Shown here in pieces: positions 12,218-24,649 of a stretch of 64,000 nt of DNA. The stretch is taken from the NCBI GenBank assembly GCA_022432975.1, contig CM039510.1:16385023-16449022 (forward strand). The letters run 5' to 3'. This DNA is from Begonia masoniana (Eukaryota; Streptophyta; Magnoliopsida; Cucurbitales; Begoniaceae). A model generated the notes under the pieces. It was not told the DNA's origin. It ran no database searches and worked only from the letters and a program-made list of their open reading frames with translations. How positions within the stretch are numbered: position 1 is the stretch's first letter; each line of letters begins with the position of its first letter. The position numbers and the translations under genes are program-made.

Positions 12218-12653
12218 TGTAACACCCGGCATTTTTGCCTATGTAATTATTCCCCGAATATGTAAGCAGAATTTCTCCGATATGAATGCAATGATTGTTT
12301 TAATAAAATTGTCGATGTGTTTAATCGAGCGAGGGTGATTCGTGAGACCGTATCGATTAAACTAAATAATGTTTTAGTTAAAAACCAATGAAAGGGCAAA
12401 TTAGGAAGAAATTAAGGTTGGTGGGAGAAAACAAATAGATGATTGACATGTGGCAGCTTGTTGAAGAAGTTAAGTTCTTTCTCCTACGTGAATGTTCATT
12501 CACTTCTCTGTTTCCCCTCATCTCTCTCGGCTTTCTCTCTTCCAAGCGATTGAAACAAAGCTTCCACACTTTGTTTCTCTAGCGTTTCTCCGTTTTCTTC
12601 AGCAAAGGTCCGAGCTTTCCAGAGACGTTCGAGCATACTACTTGGCTGCACAC

Positions 12654-12689
12654 AGGTAAGTTCATGCATCTACGTTGGCCCTTAAGGCC
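12654..12689 (+). promoter_or_regulatory. 5' splice-site-like sequence plus GGCC hairpin (5' LTR)
   Basis: AG|GTAAGT with GT at 12656, then GGCC (12677-12680), loop CTTAA and GGCC (12686-12689). The 3' LTR repeats it with GT at 20736. Confidence 0.5.
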
Positions 12690-13111
12690 CTACAACTCGG
12701 AGGTACTAGGTCTGGTTCGGGTAGATAGGTTTTAGGTTATGTTTTAAGTTAAACGTGTTTTCGTTATATTCTGTTTCCTGTTGTATTCATTCTGTCATCT
12801 GTGAATGTTAAGTTTAAGCATTTCACTTATTCATGCATACACGTTTCCTGTAAAATCATGCAAATGTTTTCAGCACCGGTTTTGAAGTAAGTAAGATAAA
12901 ATCCTGTAAAGAAAATGTATGGTTAAGTGTGGACGAGGACTGGCATCCTGTCAAGTACTCCTGTTATGTCCTGAAAGTGGCATGTACATCCTGTTGCGCC
13001 AGCTCCTCCTCCCACTTATACCTTCCTGTCCAGTGAAACGTAATGTAATGTAATGTTCATGTATTTGAAAATGTTCATGCATAGCATATGCACACTGCAT
13101 TCTAGTATGTT

Positions 13112-13152
13112 CTTACTGAGCTCTAGGCTCATAGATGAACTCCCTGTTGTAG
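13112..13152 (+). promoter_or_regulatory. branch-site-like motif, hairpin and 3' splice-site-like sequence (5' LTR)
   Basis: CTTAC at 13112-13116, hairpin TGAGC-TCTAG-GCTCA at 13117-13131, and CTGTTGTAG ending at 13152. Using both sites would remove about 497 bases of the LTR leader. The 3' LTR copy has the hairpin at 21197-21211 and the AG at 21231-21232. Confidence 0.5.
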
Positions 13153-13764
13153 GTACGGATCCCGTGGATGAGGACTTGGTGCCTCAGGCCGATGTGTAGG
13201 TTGCACTTGGCGGATCGAGCTCTCAGGGTTGGTTGCTGCAGCCAGACAAATCCTGTCCCGAGGTTTAAGTATTTAAAGTAAAGTCTATGTCTGTAAACCC
13301 TACTGGAATTCTGTGTTTGGTTTTTAAACTATGTTAGGATTCTGTATTTTTGGTTGTTGAAAACTCCGTAGGAAATTCTGTTTGATATAGATAATGTAAG
13401 GTATTCTGTTGGTTAAGCTTTCTCTTGTTAAAACCTCTGTATTCGACAGTTGAACTATGTTTTGAAGTATTCTGGAATTCGTTTGGAATATTTTCTGTTA
13501 GTCTGTGCATGGACAGCTTCTGGTTTTAGAGCTATCATGTAGTGTGATTTTTCTTAAGGTTCTGTCATGTTTAGAGCATCTATGTAATTTGTTTTTCCTT
13601 AAAATTCCGTCGTGTTTTTTCCCGATATGGTCAAAAATCATGTTTTGAATCGTTTTCTGAAATTTGAAGTTTCATTACATTCTGTTGCCACAACTTTTGT
13701 TTTTTATGTAATCATGTTAAAAGTTGCCAGTTTTGTCTTTTACATTTTTAGTCATCCGGTCACT

Positions 13765-15470
13765 GTTCACATTTTTAACAAATCCGGTTCACTGTCACAC
13801 ATTTCACTTCCGTCACATTCAAATTTCATCTTCCGTTACTGTTCACAAATTTCATCTTCCGGTTACTGTTCACAAATTTCATCTTCCGGTCACTGTTCAC
13901 AATTTCATCTTCCGTCACTGTTCACATTTTTCATCTTCCGGTCACTGTTCACATTTTTCATCTTCCGGTCACTGTTCACAAATTTCATCTTCCGGTCACT
14001 GTTCACAATTTCATCTTCCGGTCACTGTTCACAAATTCATCTTCCGGTCACTGTTCACAAATTTCATCTTCCGGTTACTGTTCACAATTTCATCTTCCGG
14101 TCACTGTTCACATTTTTCATCTTCCGGTCACTGTTCACATTTTTCATCTTCCGGTTACTGTTCACAATTTCATCTTCCGTCACTGTTCACAATTTCATCT
14201 TCCGTTACTGTTCACAATTTCATCTTCCGTCACTGTTCACAAATTTCATCTTCCGTCACTGTTCACATTTTTCATCTTCCGTTACTGTTCACAAATTTCA
14301 TCTTCCGTTACTGTTCACAAATTTCATCTTCCGTCACTGTTCACAATTTCATCTTCCGTCACTGTTCACAATTTCATCTTCCGGTCACTGTTCACAATTT
14401 CATCTTCCGGTCACTGTTCACATTTTTCATCTTCCGGTTACTGTTCACAATTTCATCTTCCGGTTACTGTTCACAAATTTCATCTTCCGGTTACTGTTCA
14501 CAAATTTCATCTTCCGGTTACTGTTCACAAATTTCATCTTCCGGTCACTGTTCACAATTTCATCTTCCGTCACTGTTCACAATTTCATCTTCCGGTCACT
14601 GTTCACAATTTCATCTTCCGTCACTGTTCACAAATTTCATCTTCCGTTACTGTTCACAAATTTCATCTTCCGTTACTGTTCACAAATTTCATCTTCCGTT
14701 ACTGTTCACAATTTCATCTTCCGGTCACTGTTCACAAATTTCATCTTCCGGTCACTGTTCACAAATTTCATCTTCCGTCACTGTTCACAATTTCATCTTC
14801 CGTCACTGTTCACAATTTCATCTTCCGGTTACTGTTCACAATTTCATCTTCCGGTCACTGTTCACAATTTCATCTTCCGGTCACTGTTCACAAATTTCAT
14901 CTTCCGGTCACTGTTCACAATTTCATCTTCCGTTACTGTTCACAATTTCATCTTCCGTCACTGTTCACAAATTTCATCTTCCGTCACTGTTCACAAATTT
15001 CATCTTCCGGTCACTGTTCACAAATTTCATCTTCCGGTTACTGTTCACAATTTCATCTTCCGTCACTGTTCACATTTTTCATCTTCCGGTCACTGTTCAC
15101 AAATTTCATCTTCCGTCACTGTTCACAAATTTCATCTTCGGTCACTGTTCACAAATTTCATCTTCCGTTACTGTTCACAATTTCATCTTCCGTTACTGTT
15201 CACAAATTTCATCTTCCGGTTACTGTTCACAAATTTCATCTTCCGTCACTGTTCACAAATTTCATCTTCCGGTTACTGTTCACAATTTCATCTTCCGGTT
15301 ACTGTTCACAATTTCATCTCATTTCCGGTCACTGTTCACATTTTTCATCTTCCGGTCACTGTTCACAAATTTCATCTTCCGGTCACTGTTCACAAATTTC
15401 ATCTTCAGGTCACTGTTCACAAATTTCATCTTCCGGTTACTGTCACACTTTGCATCTTCCGGTCAACTGT
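13765..15470 (+). repeat. 27-bp LTR minisatellite, expanded copy
   Basis: Tandem array of a unit close to CATCTTCCGGTCACTGTTCAC plus A/T-rich filler, usually 25-27 bases, roughly 65 copies. Variants are TTACTG for TCACTG, CATTTTTC for CAAATTTC, and many units lacking one G of CCGG or one A of CAAATT. The 3' LTR has only about 19 units. Long open frames across the array arise because the unit length is near a multiple of three. Confidence 0.95.
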
Positions 15471-15665
15471 TCACGTTTTTTATTCATTTCCAGTTTATGT
15501 TTATTTATTTACTTGATTCATTTTATGTTATCCATTTTAAAATGTCCATGAGTTTTAAAAAGTCGAAAAAAAAAAAATAGTTGTCCCCGTTTTCTGCAAA
15601 TGTCCCGTAGTGACGGCTCGGTTCTTGGATCCCGATCGGGTCCGGTTTTCGGGTCGTCACAGTTA

Positions 15666-15676
15666 TGGTATCAGAG
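15666..15676 (+). other. primer binding site, initiator tRNA-Met type
   Basis: TGGTATCAGAG begins 5 bases after the 5' LTR. This is the usual complement of the plant initiator tRNA-Met 3' end in Ty3/gypsy elements. Confidence 0.9.
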
Positions 15677-15826
15677 AGAACAAGGTTTTAAAACCGATTC
15701 TGTGAAATGTCTGGTTGCGCAACCCGCCACGTGAGATCGCTCCACCAACTGTAAGTGTTTAAATTCCTGTAAAGTTTTGTTTATTAAATTAGGTTATTCT
15801 GTTATTCTTATAGGACTATCTTAGAA

Positions 15827-18800
15827 ATGGTGAGAGGACATCAGGAAGAATCCAGTGAGAGCTCTCGGGCCATAGATCGATTGACAGAGCTGGTGGGAGT
15901 ACAATCCCGCATGGTTGATCGAATGATGGCCAGAGAAGACGACAGAAACAATAACCATGGAAATAACAATCATGATAATGCACCGCGAGACAATAGTGGA
16001 GACAGATTCCGGCGACTTCAGCCACCCTCATTTGATGGGTTGTCTACAGACCCGACCCGTGCTGAAACCTGGATTCGAACTATGGAGAAGATGTTCAGTT
16101 ATGCAGAAGTAGAAGATAACAAGAAGGTTACTTGTGCCACGTTCCATCTCACTGAAAGTGCTGGGTTCTGGTGGGATGCAGTACAGTCGTCTACAGTGGC
16201 ATTGAGCTGGGAAGGGTTCAAGGGGATTTTCTACGATAAGTACTTTGACCGAGGAGTGAGAAAGGAGAAGTTACTTGAGTTTTCTCGGCTGCGACAGTAT
16301 GGATCTGTGGCCGAGTATGTTCAGAAATTTGAGTCGCTATCCCGATATGCAACACACATGGTGGCCACTGATGAGAACAAGGTGCACCAGTTTATTCAAG
16401 GTTTAAAGATGGACCTTCTGCGAGGAATCACGACTGGAGGTTTTGATGAGGCACCATATGTGAAAGTGGTGGCCAAGGCTTATCAACTGGAGGCCTTAGA
16501 AATAAAGTCCCAGAGACAGAGAGAACCACCGAGAGGAATTATAAGAAATACTCCTCAACAACAACAACAAAAGATTCAGAATGTACATCCTCAACAGCAA
16601 CAGAACAGGGGCATTAAAAGGCCCAATGAGACCCTTACTTACCAGGACAAAGGGAAGAGACCTATGGGAGCTCCTCAGCCTCCTGTCTGCCCACGTTGCC
16701 AGAAGAATCATACAGGAGACTGCAGGCTCTTTACTGGTCAATGTTTCCGGTGTGGTAAAGAAGGCCATCAAGTCCGGAATTGTCCGGTGCCTGACACAAG
16801 GCCGGTTGGTGCTATGCCTAGAGTGTTTGCAATGATGGAGGACGTCGATAATGCTGATCAGCACACAGCAATTACAGGTACAATATTAGTATGTAATGTG
16901 CCTGCTTATACCTTGTGGGACACGGGGGCCACACATTCGTTTGTGGCCATGGACTTTGTAGTTAGACAAAAATTTTGTAGTACGTCCTCAGATCAGCCCT
17001 ACAGCGTTATGCTACCGTCCGGAGAGTTTATGCACTCTGAGCAGGTTGTACGGGGTGATATAGTGTCAGTGGGAGACCAGAAAGTTTATGCCGATCTTAT
17101 CGTCATCGGTATGAAAGGGTACGATGTCATCCTGGGGATGGACTAGCTATTTAGACATTATGCCACCATCAACTGTAGGTCCGGGCTTGTGTCATTTAAG
17201 CGCCCAAATGAAGTAGAATTCTCTTATCAGGCAGTACCGAAGAAACACCGTATGCCTGTGATATCTTCCTTGAAAGCTCAACGACTGATGAAGTCAGGAT
17301 GCATCGGATTTCTTGCCCACGTTGTGGATGTTCAAAGGCAAAATGAGGTGGAACTTCAAAACATTCCGGTAGTCCGGGACTTCTCAGAGGTTTTCTTAGA
17401 TGACTTACCAGGATTGCCACCTGATCGTGACATCGAGTTTGAAATCGATGTGTATCCTGGTGCGGAACCAGTATCGAAGAATCCGTACCGTATGGCACCA
17501 ATTGAACTGAAGGAGTTGAAGGCTCAGTTGAAAGAATTAATGGACAAGGGCTTTGTGCGCCCTAGTTTCTCTCCGTGGGGTGCTCCCGTCTTGTTTGTCA
17601 AGAAGAAGGATGGGTCCCTACGGATGTGTATTGACTACCGTGAGCTGAACAAATTGACTATCAAGAATAAGTACCTGTTGCCAAGGATTGACGATTTGTT
17701 TGATCAGCTACAGGGGGCTCGGGTATTTTCTAAGATTGACTTACGCTCCGGCTATTACCAGTTGAAGGTCAGAGCTGAGGATATTCCAAAGACTGCCTTC
17801 AGAACCCGGTACGGACACTACGAGTTCTTGGTGATGTCGTTCGGGTTGACTAATGCTCCGGCAGCATTTATGGACCTAATGAACAGGATATTCCATGATG
17901 TCTTGGATAAATTTGTGATCGTTTTCATCGACGACATTCTGGTTTATTCCAGGAGTGTGGCTGAGCATGAGAAACACTTGGCTATGGTACTGTCAATCCT
18001 AAAGCAACATCAATTATATGCCAAGCTGTCAAAGTGTGAGTTCTGGTTAAATAAGATTAATTTCTTGGGCCACGTGGTGTCTGCTGAAGGAGTATCTGTG
18101 GACCCGGCCAAGATTCAGGCTGTGAGGGATTGGCCCAGGCCGAGAAATGCAAGTGAAGTACGAAGCTTTATCGGGCTAGCTGGTTATTACAGGAAATTCA
18201 TCAAGGGGTTTTCTGTGATCGCGAAGCCTATGACCAGCTTAACAAGGAAGGAAATCAAGTTCAAGTGGTCTGAAGCATGTGAGGAGAGCTTTCAGACACT
18301 TAAGCAGAAATTAACCACTGCTCCTCTGTTAGTATTGCCAGTTGAAGATGGCAAATTCAGCGTATACTGTGATGCGTCAAAGATTGGCCTGGGATGCGTA
18401 TTGATGCAAGAGGGTAAAGTGGTAGCATACGCATCAAGACAGTTGAAGAACCATGAACAAAACTACCCTACTCACGACCTTGAGTTAGCGGCAGTTGTAT
18501 TTGCGCTGAAAGTATGGAGACACCACCTATATGGACGGTCATGTGAGGTGTTTTCTGACCACAAGAGTTTGAAGTACCTCTTTACTCAGAAAGAGTTGAA
18601 TATGAGACAAAGGCGGTGGTTAGAATTTGTGAAAGATTACGATGTTGAGATCAAATACCATCCTGGTAAAGCTAATGTGGTAGCTGATGCACTGAGCAGG
18701 ATGCCAACTACCATGCAACCAGTTATGTCGGCCGTATCAATGCCTTTGAGGACGGAGATACAGAAGTTCGATATGGAGATGGTTTCTGGGCTATCGGCCA

Positions 18801-20257
18801 TACTAGCAGATTTGACGCTACGACCCACCGTCCTGGACCGAATTAAAGAAGCTCAGAAGACCAATTCAAAAGAGATGGCTGATATGGTGAGCAAAGTACC
18901 AATGGCTTCTTCCGATTTCAGTTATTCGGGAGATGAAGTTCTAAAGTTCAAAAACAGATGGTATGTTCCAAAAGACGAAGAGCTACGGAAGCACATCTTA
19001 TCGGAAGCCCACTCATCTCCTTTCTCTGTGCATCCTGGAAGCACGAAGATGTACCAGGATTTGAAACTTCACTTCTGATGGCCGAATATGAAGAATGAAG
19101 TGGCAAAATATGTGGAGTCTTGTATGATATGCCAACAGGTCAAAGCTGAACATCAACGACCAAGTGGAACGCTTCAACCTCTTTCGATTCCCGAATGGAA
19201 ATGGGAGAACGTTACAATGGACTTCGTTGTTGGTCTGCCAAGAACAGTTAAAGGCCATAATAGCATTTGGGTCATAGTGGACAGATTAACGAAGTCGGCC
19301 CATTTTCTACCTGTGAAGACGACGTTCACCATGGATCAGTATGCCGAGCTGTATATTAGTGAGATTATTAAGCTGCATGGCATTCCTGTATCAATCGTCT
19401 CAGACCGTGATCCCAGATTCACTTCCAGATTTTGGAAAAGTTTGCAAAGCTCCTTGGGCACTAGATTGGACTTCAGCACGGCATTTCACCCACAGACGGA
19501 TGGACAATCTGAGAGAACGATTCAGACATTGGAGGATATGCTAAGATCGTGCGTGCTGGAATTTCATGCTCCTTGGAGTAGATACCTGCCACTTGTGGAG
19601 TTTGCTTACAACAATAGCTACCAGGCTACGATCGGTATGGCTCCATATGAAGCACTTTATGGCAGGAAGTGTAGATCCCCATTATGTTGGGATGAAGTCG
19701 GAGAAACCAAGCTTATCGGCCCCGAAATACTGCAACAGATGTCTGGGGTAATAACGGCGATCAAGCAAAGAATCCAGGCTGCACAAAGTCGACAGAAGAG
19801 CTATGCAGACCATCGGAGAAGAGATTTAGAGTTTGCTGAAGATGATGAAGTATTCTTAAAGGTGTCACCTTTCAAGGGCGTGATGAGGTTTGGAAAGAAA
19901 GGGAAGCTAAGCCCAAGGTTCATTGGCCCTTTTCCCATCTTGAAGCGTGTGGGAAGCGTGGCGTACAGACTACAGTTACCTGCGTCTATGGAAGGAGTAC
20001 ACAATGTTTTTCACGTGTCGATGCTGAGGAAATGTGTACGAGATCCAACTCAGATCGTGGAACACGTGGACTTCGATATCATGCCGACATTGACATATGA
20101 AGAGAGGCCCATACAGATTCTGGATACCTCAGTCAAGGTATTGCGCAACAAAGTGGTCCCATTGGTTAAAGTTTTATGGCGTAATCACAATGTGGAGGAT
20201 GCCACATGGGAAAGAGAAGCGGATGTTAGGACTCAATATCCGGATCTCTTTGCTTAG
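15827..20257 (+). pseudogene. gag-pol polyprotein of the Tekay-like element, two premature stops
   Basis: One frame of 1,477 codons encodes the whole polyprotein. Gag occupies roughly codons 1-300, with a zinc knuckle CFRCGKEGHQVRNC at about 306-319. The protease has DTGATHSF near codon 365. Reverse transcriptase shows FIDDILVYS with the catalytic Asp pair at 17930-17935. RNase H follows ([19 protein letters not shown]). The integrase has the HHCC region (HPG near 19030, CMICQQ near 19121) and the DDE core (MDFVVGLP, SDRDPRF, QSERTIQTLED). A chromodomain ends at YPDLFA. Two in-frame stops replace Trp codons: TAG at 17144-17146 after protease, and TGA at 19076-19078 in the integrase. There are no frameshifts, so inactivation is very recent. 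Confidence 0.95.
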
Positions 20258-20284
20258 GCAAATTTTGGGGACAAAATTTCTGTT

Positions 20285-20297
20285 AAGGTGGGTGGAA
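20285..20297 (+). other. polypurine tract
   Basis: AAGGTGGGTGGAA directly abuts the 3' LTR and would prime plus-strand synthesis. Equivalent tracts sit at 35073-35085 (plus), 55586-55598 and 63187-63199 (minus). Confidence 0.85.
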
Positions 20298-22523
20298 TGT
20301 AACACCCGGCATTTTTGCCTATGTAATTATTCCCCGAATATGTAAGCAGAATTTCTCCGATATGAATGCAATGATTGTTTTAATAAAATTGTCGATGTGT
20401 TTAATCGAGCGAGGGTGATTCGTGAGACCGTATCGATTAAACTAAATAATGTTTTAGTTAAAAACCAATGAAAGGGCAAATTAGGAAGAAATTAAGGTTG
20501 GTGGGAGAAAACAAATAGATGATTGACATGTGGCAGCTTGTTGAAGAAGTTAAGTTCTTTCTCCTACGTGAATGTTCATTCACTTCTCTGTTTCCCCTCA
20601 TCTCTCTCGGCTTTCTCTCTTCCAAGCGATTGAAACAAAGCTTCCACACTTTGTTTCTCCAGCGTTTCTCCGTTTTCTTCAGCAAAGGTCCGAGCTTTCC
20701 AGAGACGTTCGAGCATACTACTTGGCTGCACACAGGTAAGTTCATGCATCTACGTTGGCCCTTAAGGCCCTACAACTCGGAGGTACTAGGTCTGGTTCGG
20801 GTAGATAGGTTTTAGGTTATGTTTTAAGTTAAACGTGTTTCCGTTATATTCTGTTTCCTGTTGTATTCATTCTGTCATCTGTGAATGTTAAGTTTAAGCA
20901 TTTCACTTATTCATGCATACACGTTTCCTGTAAAATCATGCAAATGTTTTCAGCACCGGTTTTGAAGTAAGTAAGATAAAATCCTGTAAAGAAAATGTAT
21001 GGTTAAGTGTGGACGAGGACTGGCATCCTGTCAAGTACTCCTGTTATGTCCTGAAAGTGGCATGTACATCCTGTTGCGCCAGCTCCTCCTCCCACTTATA
21101 CCTTCCTGTCCAGTGAAACGTAATGTAATGTAATGTTCATGTATTTGAAAATGTTCATGCATAGCATATGCACACTGCATTCTAGTATGTTCTTACTGAG
21201 CTCTAGGCTCATAGATGAACTCCCTGTTGTAGGTACGGATCCCGTGGATGAGGACTTGGTGCCTCAGGCCGATGTGTAGGTTGCACTTGGCGGATCGAGC
21301 TCTCAGGGTTGGTTGCTGCAGCCAGACAAATCCTGTCCCGAGGTTTAAGTATTTAAAGTAAAGTCTATGTCTGTAAACCCTACTGGAATTCTGTGTTTGG
21401 TTTTTAAACTATGTTAGGATTCTGTATTTTTGGTTGTTGAAAACTCCGTAGGAAATTCTGTTGGATATAGATAATGTAAGGTATTCTGTTGGTTAAGCTT
21501 TCTCTTGTTAAAACCTCTGTATTCGACAGTTGAACTATGTTTTGAAGTATTCTGGAATTCGTTTGGAATATTTTCTGTTAGTCTGTGCATGGACAGCTTC
21601 TGGTTTTAGAGCTATCCATGTAGTGTGATTTTTCTTAAGTTTCTGTCATGTTAGAGCCATCTATGTAATTTGTTTTTCCTTAAAATTCCGTCGTGTTTTT
21701 CCCGATATGTTCAAAAATCATGTTTTGAATCGTTTTCTGAAGTTTGAAGTTTTCATACATTCTGTTTCCACAACTTTTGTTTTATGTAATCATGTTAAAA
21801 GTTGCCAGTTTTGTCTTTTACATTTTTAGTCATCCGGTCACTGTTCACATTTTTAACAAATCCGGTCACTGTTCACAAATTTCATCTTCCGGTCACTGTT
21901 CACATTTTTCATCTTCCGGTTACTGTTCACAAATTTCATCTTCCGGTTACTGTTCACAAATTTCATCTTCCGGTCACTGTTCACAAATTTCATCTTCCGG
22001 TCACTGTTCACATTTTTCATCTTCCGGTCACTGTTCACATTTTTCATCTTCCGGTTACTGTTCACAAATTTCATCTTCCGGTTACTGTTCACAAATTTCA
22101 TCTTCCGGTTACTGTTCACAAATTTCATCTTCCGGTCACTGTTCACAAATTTCATCTTCCGGTCACTGTTCACATTTTTCATCTTCCGGTCACTGTTCAC
22201 ATTTTTCATCTTCCGGTCACTGTTCACAAATTTCATCTTCCGGTCACTGTTCACAAATTTCATCTTCCGGTCACTGTTCACAAATTTCATCTTCCGGTTA
22301 CTGTTCACACTTTGCATCTTCCGGTCACTGTTCACGTTTTTATTCATTTCCAGTTTATGTTTATTTATTTTACTTTGATTTCATTTTATGTTATCCATTT
22401 TAAATGTCCATGAGTTTTAAAAAGTCAAAAAAAAAAAAATAGTTGTCCCCGTTTTCTGCAAATGTCCCGGAGTGACGGCTCGGTTCTTGGATCCCGATCG
22501 GGTCCAGTTTTCGGGTCGTCACA
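20298..22523 (+). repeat. 3' LTR of the Tekay-like element
   Basis: 2,226 bases, TGTAACACCC to GTCGTCACA, followed by target duplication AAATG (22524-22528). It is nearly identical to the 5' LTR apart from a shorter minisatellite. Confidence 0.95.
21835..22340 (+). repeat. 27-bp LTR minisatellite, short copy
   Basis: About 19 regular 27-base units. Unlike the 5' array they keep CCGG and CAAATT intact, so the frame stays open on both strands; these frames are not genes. Confidence 0.95.
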
Positions 22524-22528
22524 AAATG

Positions 22529-23520
22529 CCCAATCAAATTGACTGAATTTCAATACGTTTCAAAATTGAATTCTTATTACTAAGGACGCCTCAGTGAGTG
22601 CATATCAGATCATGAGTGACTTCTTGTTGAATGAAAGTTTGGCTCTAGAAACAAATCTCCTTACATTATCATCATCCCAAGGTGAGATTCATGATATCTA
22701 TTCTTTCATGTTTAAGAACTTCAAGATTGATTTGACAGACAAACTGAAGGATAATAGTTCTCTATTAAATCAAGTTCTCCACTATCTCGATCGTAAGCTA
22801 GTGAAGAGCATCTTTATGCCTATTATCTATGGTAAGACCTTAATAAGCACTGCCAGCAATCTGAGACAGAATTTTTTGTAAAATTGAATTTTCTTTCTTT
22901 CAGTTTCATTAACATGAAATGGACTGCCTGATCCGTTTGATTAAGAATATTGGCTGGATTGTGTCGACAAGAGAGAGTCCTGTTTATTAGAAAGTCGAGG
23001 GATACCTTAGTACTTTACGGGATTGTATTGAAATGGAGCCTATACATATATGGACTTATAATCGACTTCATAAGAAGAGACGTCGGGTCAATCTTAGAGT
23101 CTCTTCGGATAAGAGAGATCACAGGAAGACAGAAGTCTCTACCTTTGTCAACTTCATCCATAAAAAAGATGCACAAATAGCAATGAGTGTAGTTCAGCAA
23201 ATGAGAGCATTAGGTGCTCCAATATACACAGTACACGATAACTTTCTAACTACAACAAATTCTATATCCTTATATCAACGTATTTCTTGAAATGGGCTTA
23301 CCCTTAATATATTCATCTATTTGAATCTTCCTCTCAAAGCTTTATAAGATTTCAATGAGATTTCCACTATGGTCATACCTACAGAGTATTTAAAGACAAT
23401 GTTCAAAGTGTCTATAAGAATCGAAAGATTCTGGAAACTTGGGAAAAAAAAGATCGAGGGAATACTATTGGATTACAAAAAGTCTTTAAATACTGTACGT
23501 TCTGATAAAGGTCAGAAAGC
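22529..23520 (+). pseudogene. phage-type RNA polymerase, fragment 3 (catalytic palm)
   Basis: Removing the Tekay element and one AAATG copy rejoins ...FEAK at 12217 with CPIKLTEFQY here in the same frame. The motifs follow in order: motif A as DASVSAYQIM (22584-22615, catalytic Asp present), motif B as RKLVKSIFMP-IIYG (about 22790-22835, with the conserved Arg, Lys, Tyr and Gly), then KTEVSTFVNF, and motif C as YTVHDNF (about 23225-23250, catalytic His-Asp present). Frameshifts near 22880-23030 and after 23287 separate these blocks. The family transcribes plant mitochondrial linear plasmids; this copy is a relic in nuclear DNA. About 100 bases later the DNA polymerase relic begins in the same direction. 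Confidence 0.88.
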
Positions 23521-23626
23521 AGTCTCCTAAAGAAGGTTTTTATGAACGCAAGGAAATCCTTTCAAAGAAAAATGGTTAGATCTCAAGGATCTCCATTTAT
23601 TTATTTCGTTCACTATTAATCATAAG

Positions 23627-24649
23627 ATGGAAAAAAAGGTAAGAACGCAACAATTCATCAACTGCTTTCATAATAGGATTTCACGAATAAGGCACTTTGA
23701 TCTGCATCCTTGTTTAATCATAGCTTCACATGACTTTTGCGATCTTTACCCTCTTCTTGTTAACAATATATCCCTTCTGAGTCTTTCTACCTATGATCTC
23801 TTAATCCAGTATGTTAACCCATGCTTATCTTGTTTTGGAAAATTCACTATTATCTTGACTTTGAATCGATCTTCCGACGAGAATGAGATCCCATTTTCGC
23901 TTGGTCCAGCAATTCCCTTGACATCCAATGATGGTCATTTTCTTCCAAGTCTATGCTCATATAGAGAGATTAATATCCAAATATATGGATAAATACGATG
24001 GTGATTTCATCCTGAATCTCATGATCCGAGTCTATTTTGAGGGCAAAAAGACAGCCAGCCCTATCTGAAGAAGATAGATATATCTCACTATCTTCAATCA
24101 TTGAAGCCGAATTGAGTGAGGTCAAGTGCTAGAAAGATCATAAATTGAAAGCGTAGCTATCCAACCCATATCCACAAAGTCAAAGCATGTTGCAAAAAAT
24201 GGAAATCCTTTCTGGTTGCTGATACCAAGACTATACTGATAGATAACGTTCATAAGCCTTATGCTACAAGTCTCTTGATAGTTCGTCCAGGCCTTTCTTG
24301 ATTGAAACCTACTTCAGTGAAGACTACTCTCTAATCTTGAATGACTTTGAATAAAGAAGTCAAAAGGTACTCAATGACTTGGTCTTAAGGATAGAAACAA
24401 TTGTTAGACGCCTATGAAAATCTACTTCCATAACTTTTCGTTATTCAATGGCATTAACTTGCTTAAGCACCTAGATTGTTATCACATGAACTACAAGCTC
24501 AAACCACTTATGAGGGGCTTTACGAGTTAGTTGTCTATGAAGATAAGAAGATGTTATTCTGCTTCAGGGACTCCCTCAATTGACTCCTTGGCAAATTGGT
24601 CACCCTAGCTAAGAATCTATGCCCTTATCTTGGCACAAAAGGCTCTATT
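23627..24649 (+). pseudogene. plasmid-type family B DNA polymerase, fragment 1 (N-terminal/exonuclease)
   Basis: An open frame at 23627-23992 ends in SLGPAIPLTSNDG and YREINIQIYG. It continues through shifted pieces (YDGDFILNLMIRVYFEGKK near 24000, then LLIVRPGL near 24280) to FRDSLN and KLVTLAKNLCPYLGTKGSI, ending at 24649. The FRDS-LN...LAK-LCP stretch matches the exonuclease region of the protein-primed DNA polymerases encoded by plant mitochondrial linear plasmids. The start codon is uncertain; 23627 is the first ATG of the open stretch. Several stops and frameshifts mark it as a relic. A solo LTR interrupts it after KGSI, and the next codons, PYNEV, are at 27923. Confidence 0.75.
24645..24649. 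repeat. target-site duplication CTATT (left; right copy 27918-27922)
   Basis: Perfect 5-base repeat flanking the solo LTR. Confidence 0.9.

Larger units (their letters stand above)
12218..15661 (+). repeat. 5' LTR of the Tekay-like element
   Basis: 3,444 bases, from TGTAACACCC to GTCGTCACA. A pyrimidine-rich leader-like stretch is at 12495-12600, donor-like ACAG|GTAAGT at 12656, acceptor-like TTGTAG|GTA at 13146-13154, and a minisatellite from about 13765 to 15470. Differences from the 3' LTR in the first 1.3 kb include T/C at 12580/20660 and T/G near 13383/21463. Confidence 0.95.
12218..22523 (+). mobile_element. complete Tekay/Del-type chromovirus retrotransposon
   Basis: A full-length Ty3/gypsy element of 10,306 bases. 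It has LTRs at 12218-15661 and 20298-22523, both TGTAACACCC...GGGTCGTCACA, a tRNA-iMet type primer site, one gag-pol frame in the order gag, protease, RT, RNase H, integrase, chromodomain, a purine-rich tract, and a perfect AAATG target duplication. Long LTRs and a C-terminal chromodomain fit the Tekay lineage. The first 1.3 kb of the LTRs shows only a handful of base differences, so the insertion is recent. The LTRs differ in length by 1.2 kb because of a minisatellite. Two stop codons make it non-autonomous. Confidence 0.95.

Noticed and set aside
13765..15470. CRISPR-like direct repeat array
   Set aside because: Units are contiguous tandem copies with no unique spacers, and the setting is a plant LTR.
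13612..15580. Two overlapping open frames of over 600 codons with FHLPVTVH-like repeats
   Set aside because: They are produced by the 27-bp LTR minisatellite, whose unit length is close to a multiple of three; there is no start context or domain.
21744..22413. Open frames on both strands across the short minisatellite, including a VNSDRKMKF repeat protein
   Set aside because: Same repeat artefact; all phases of a 27-bp unit without stops stay open.
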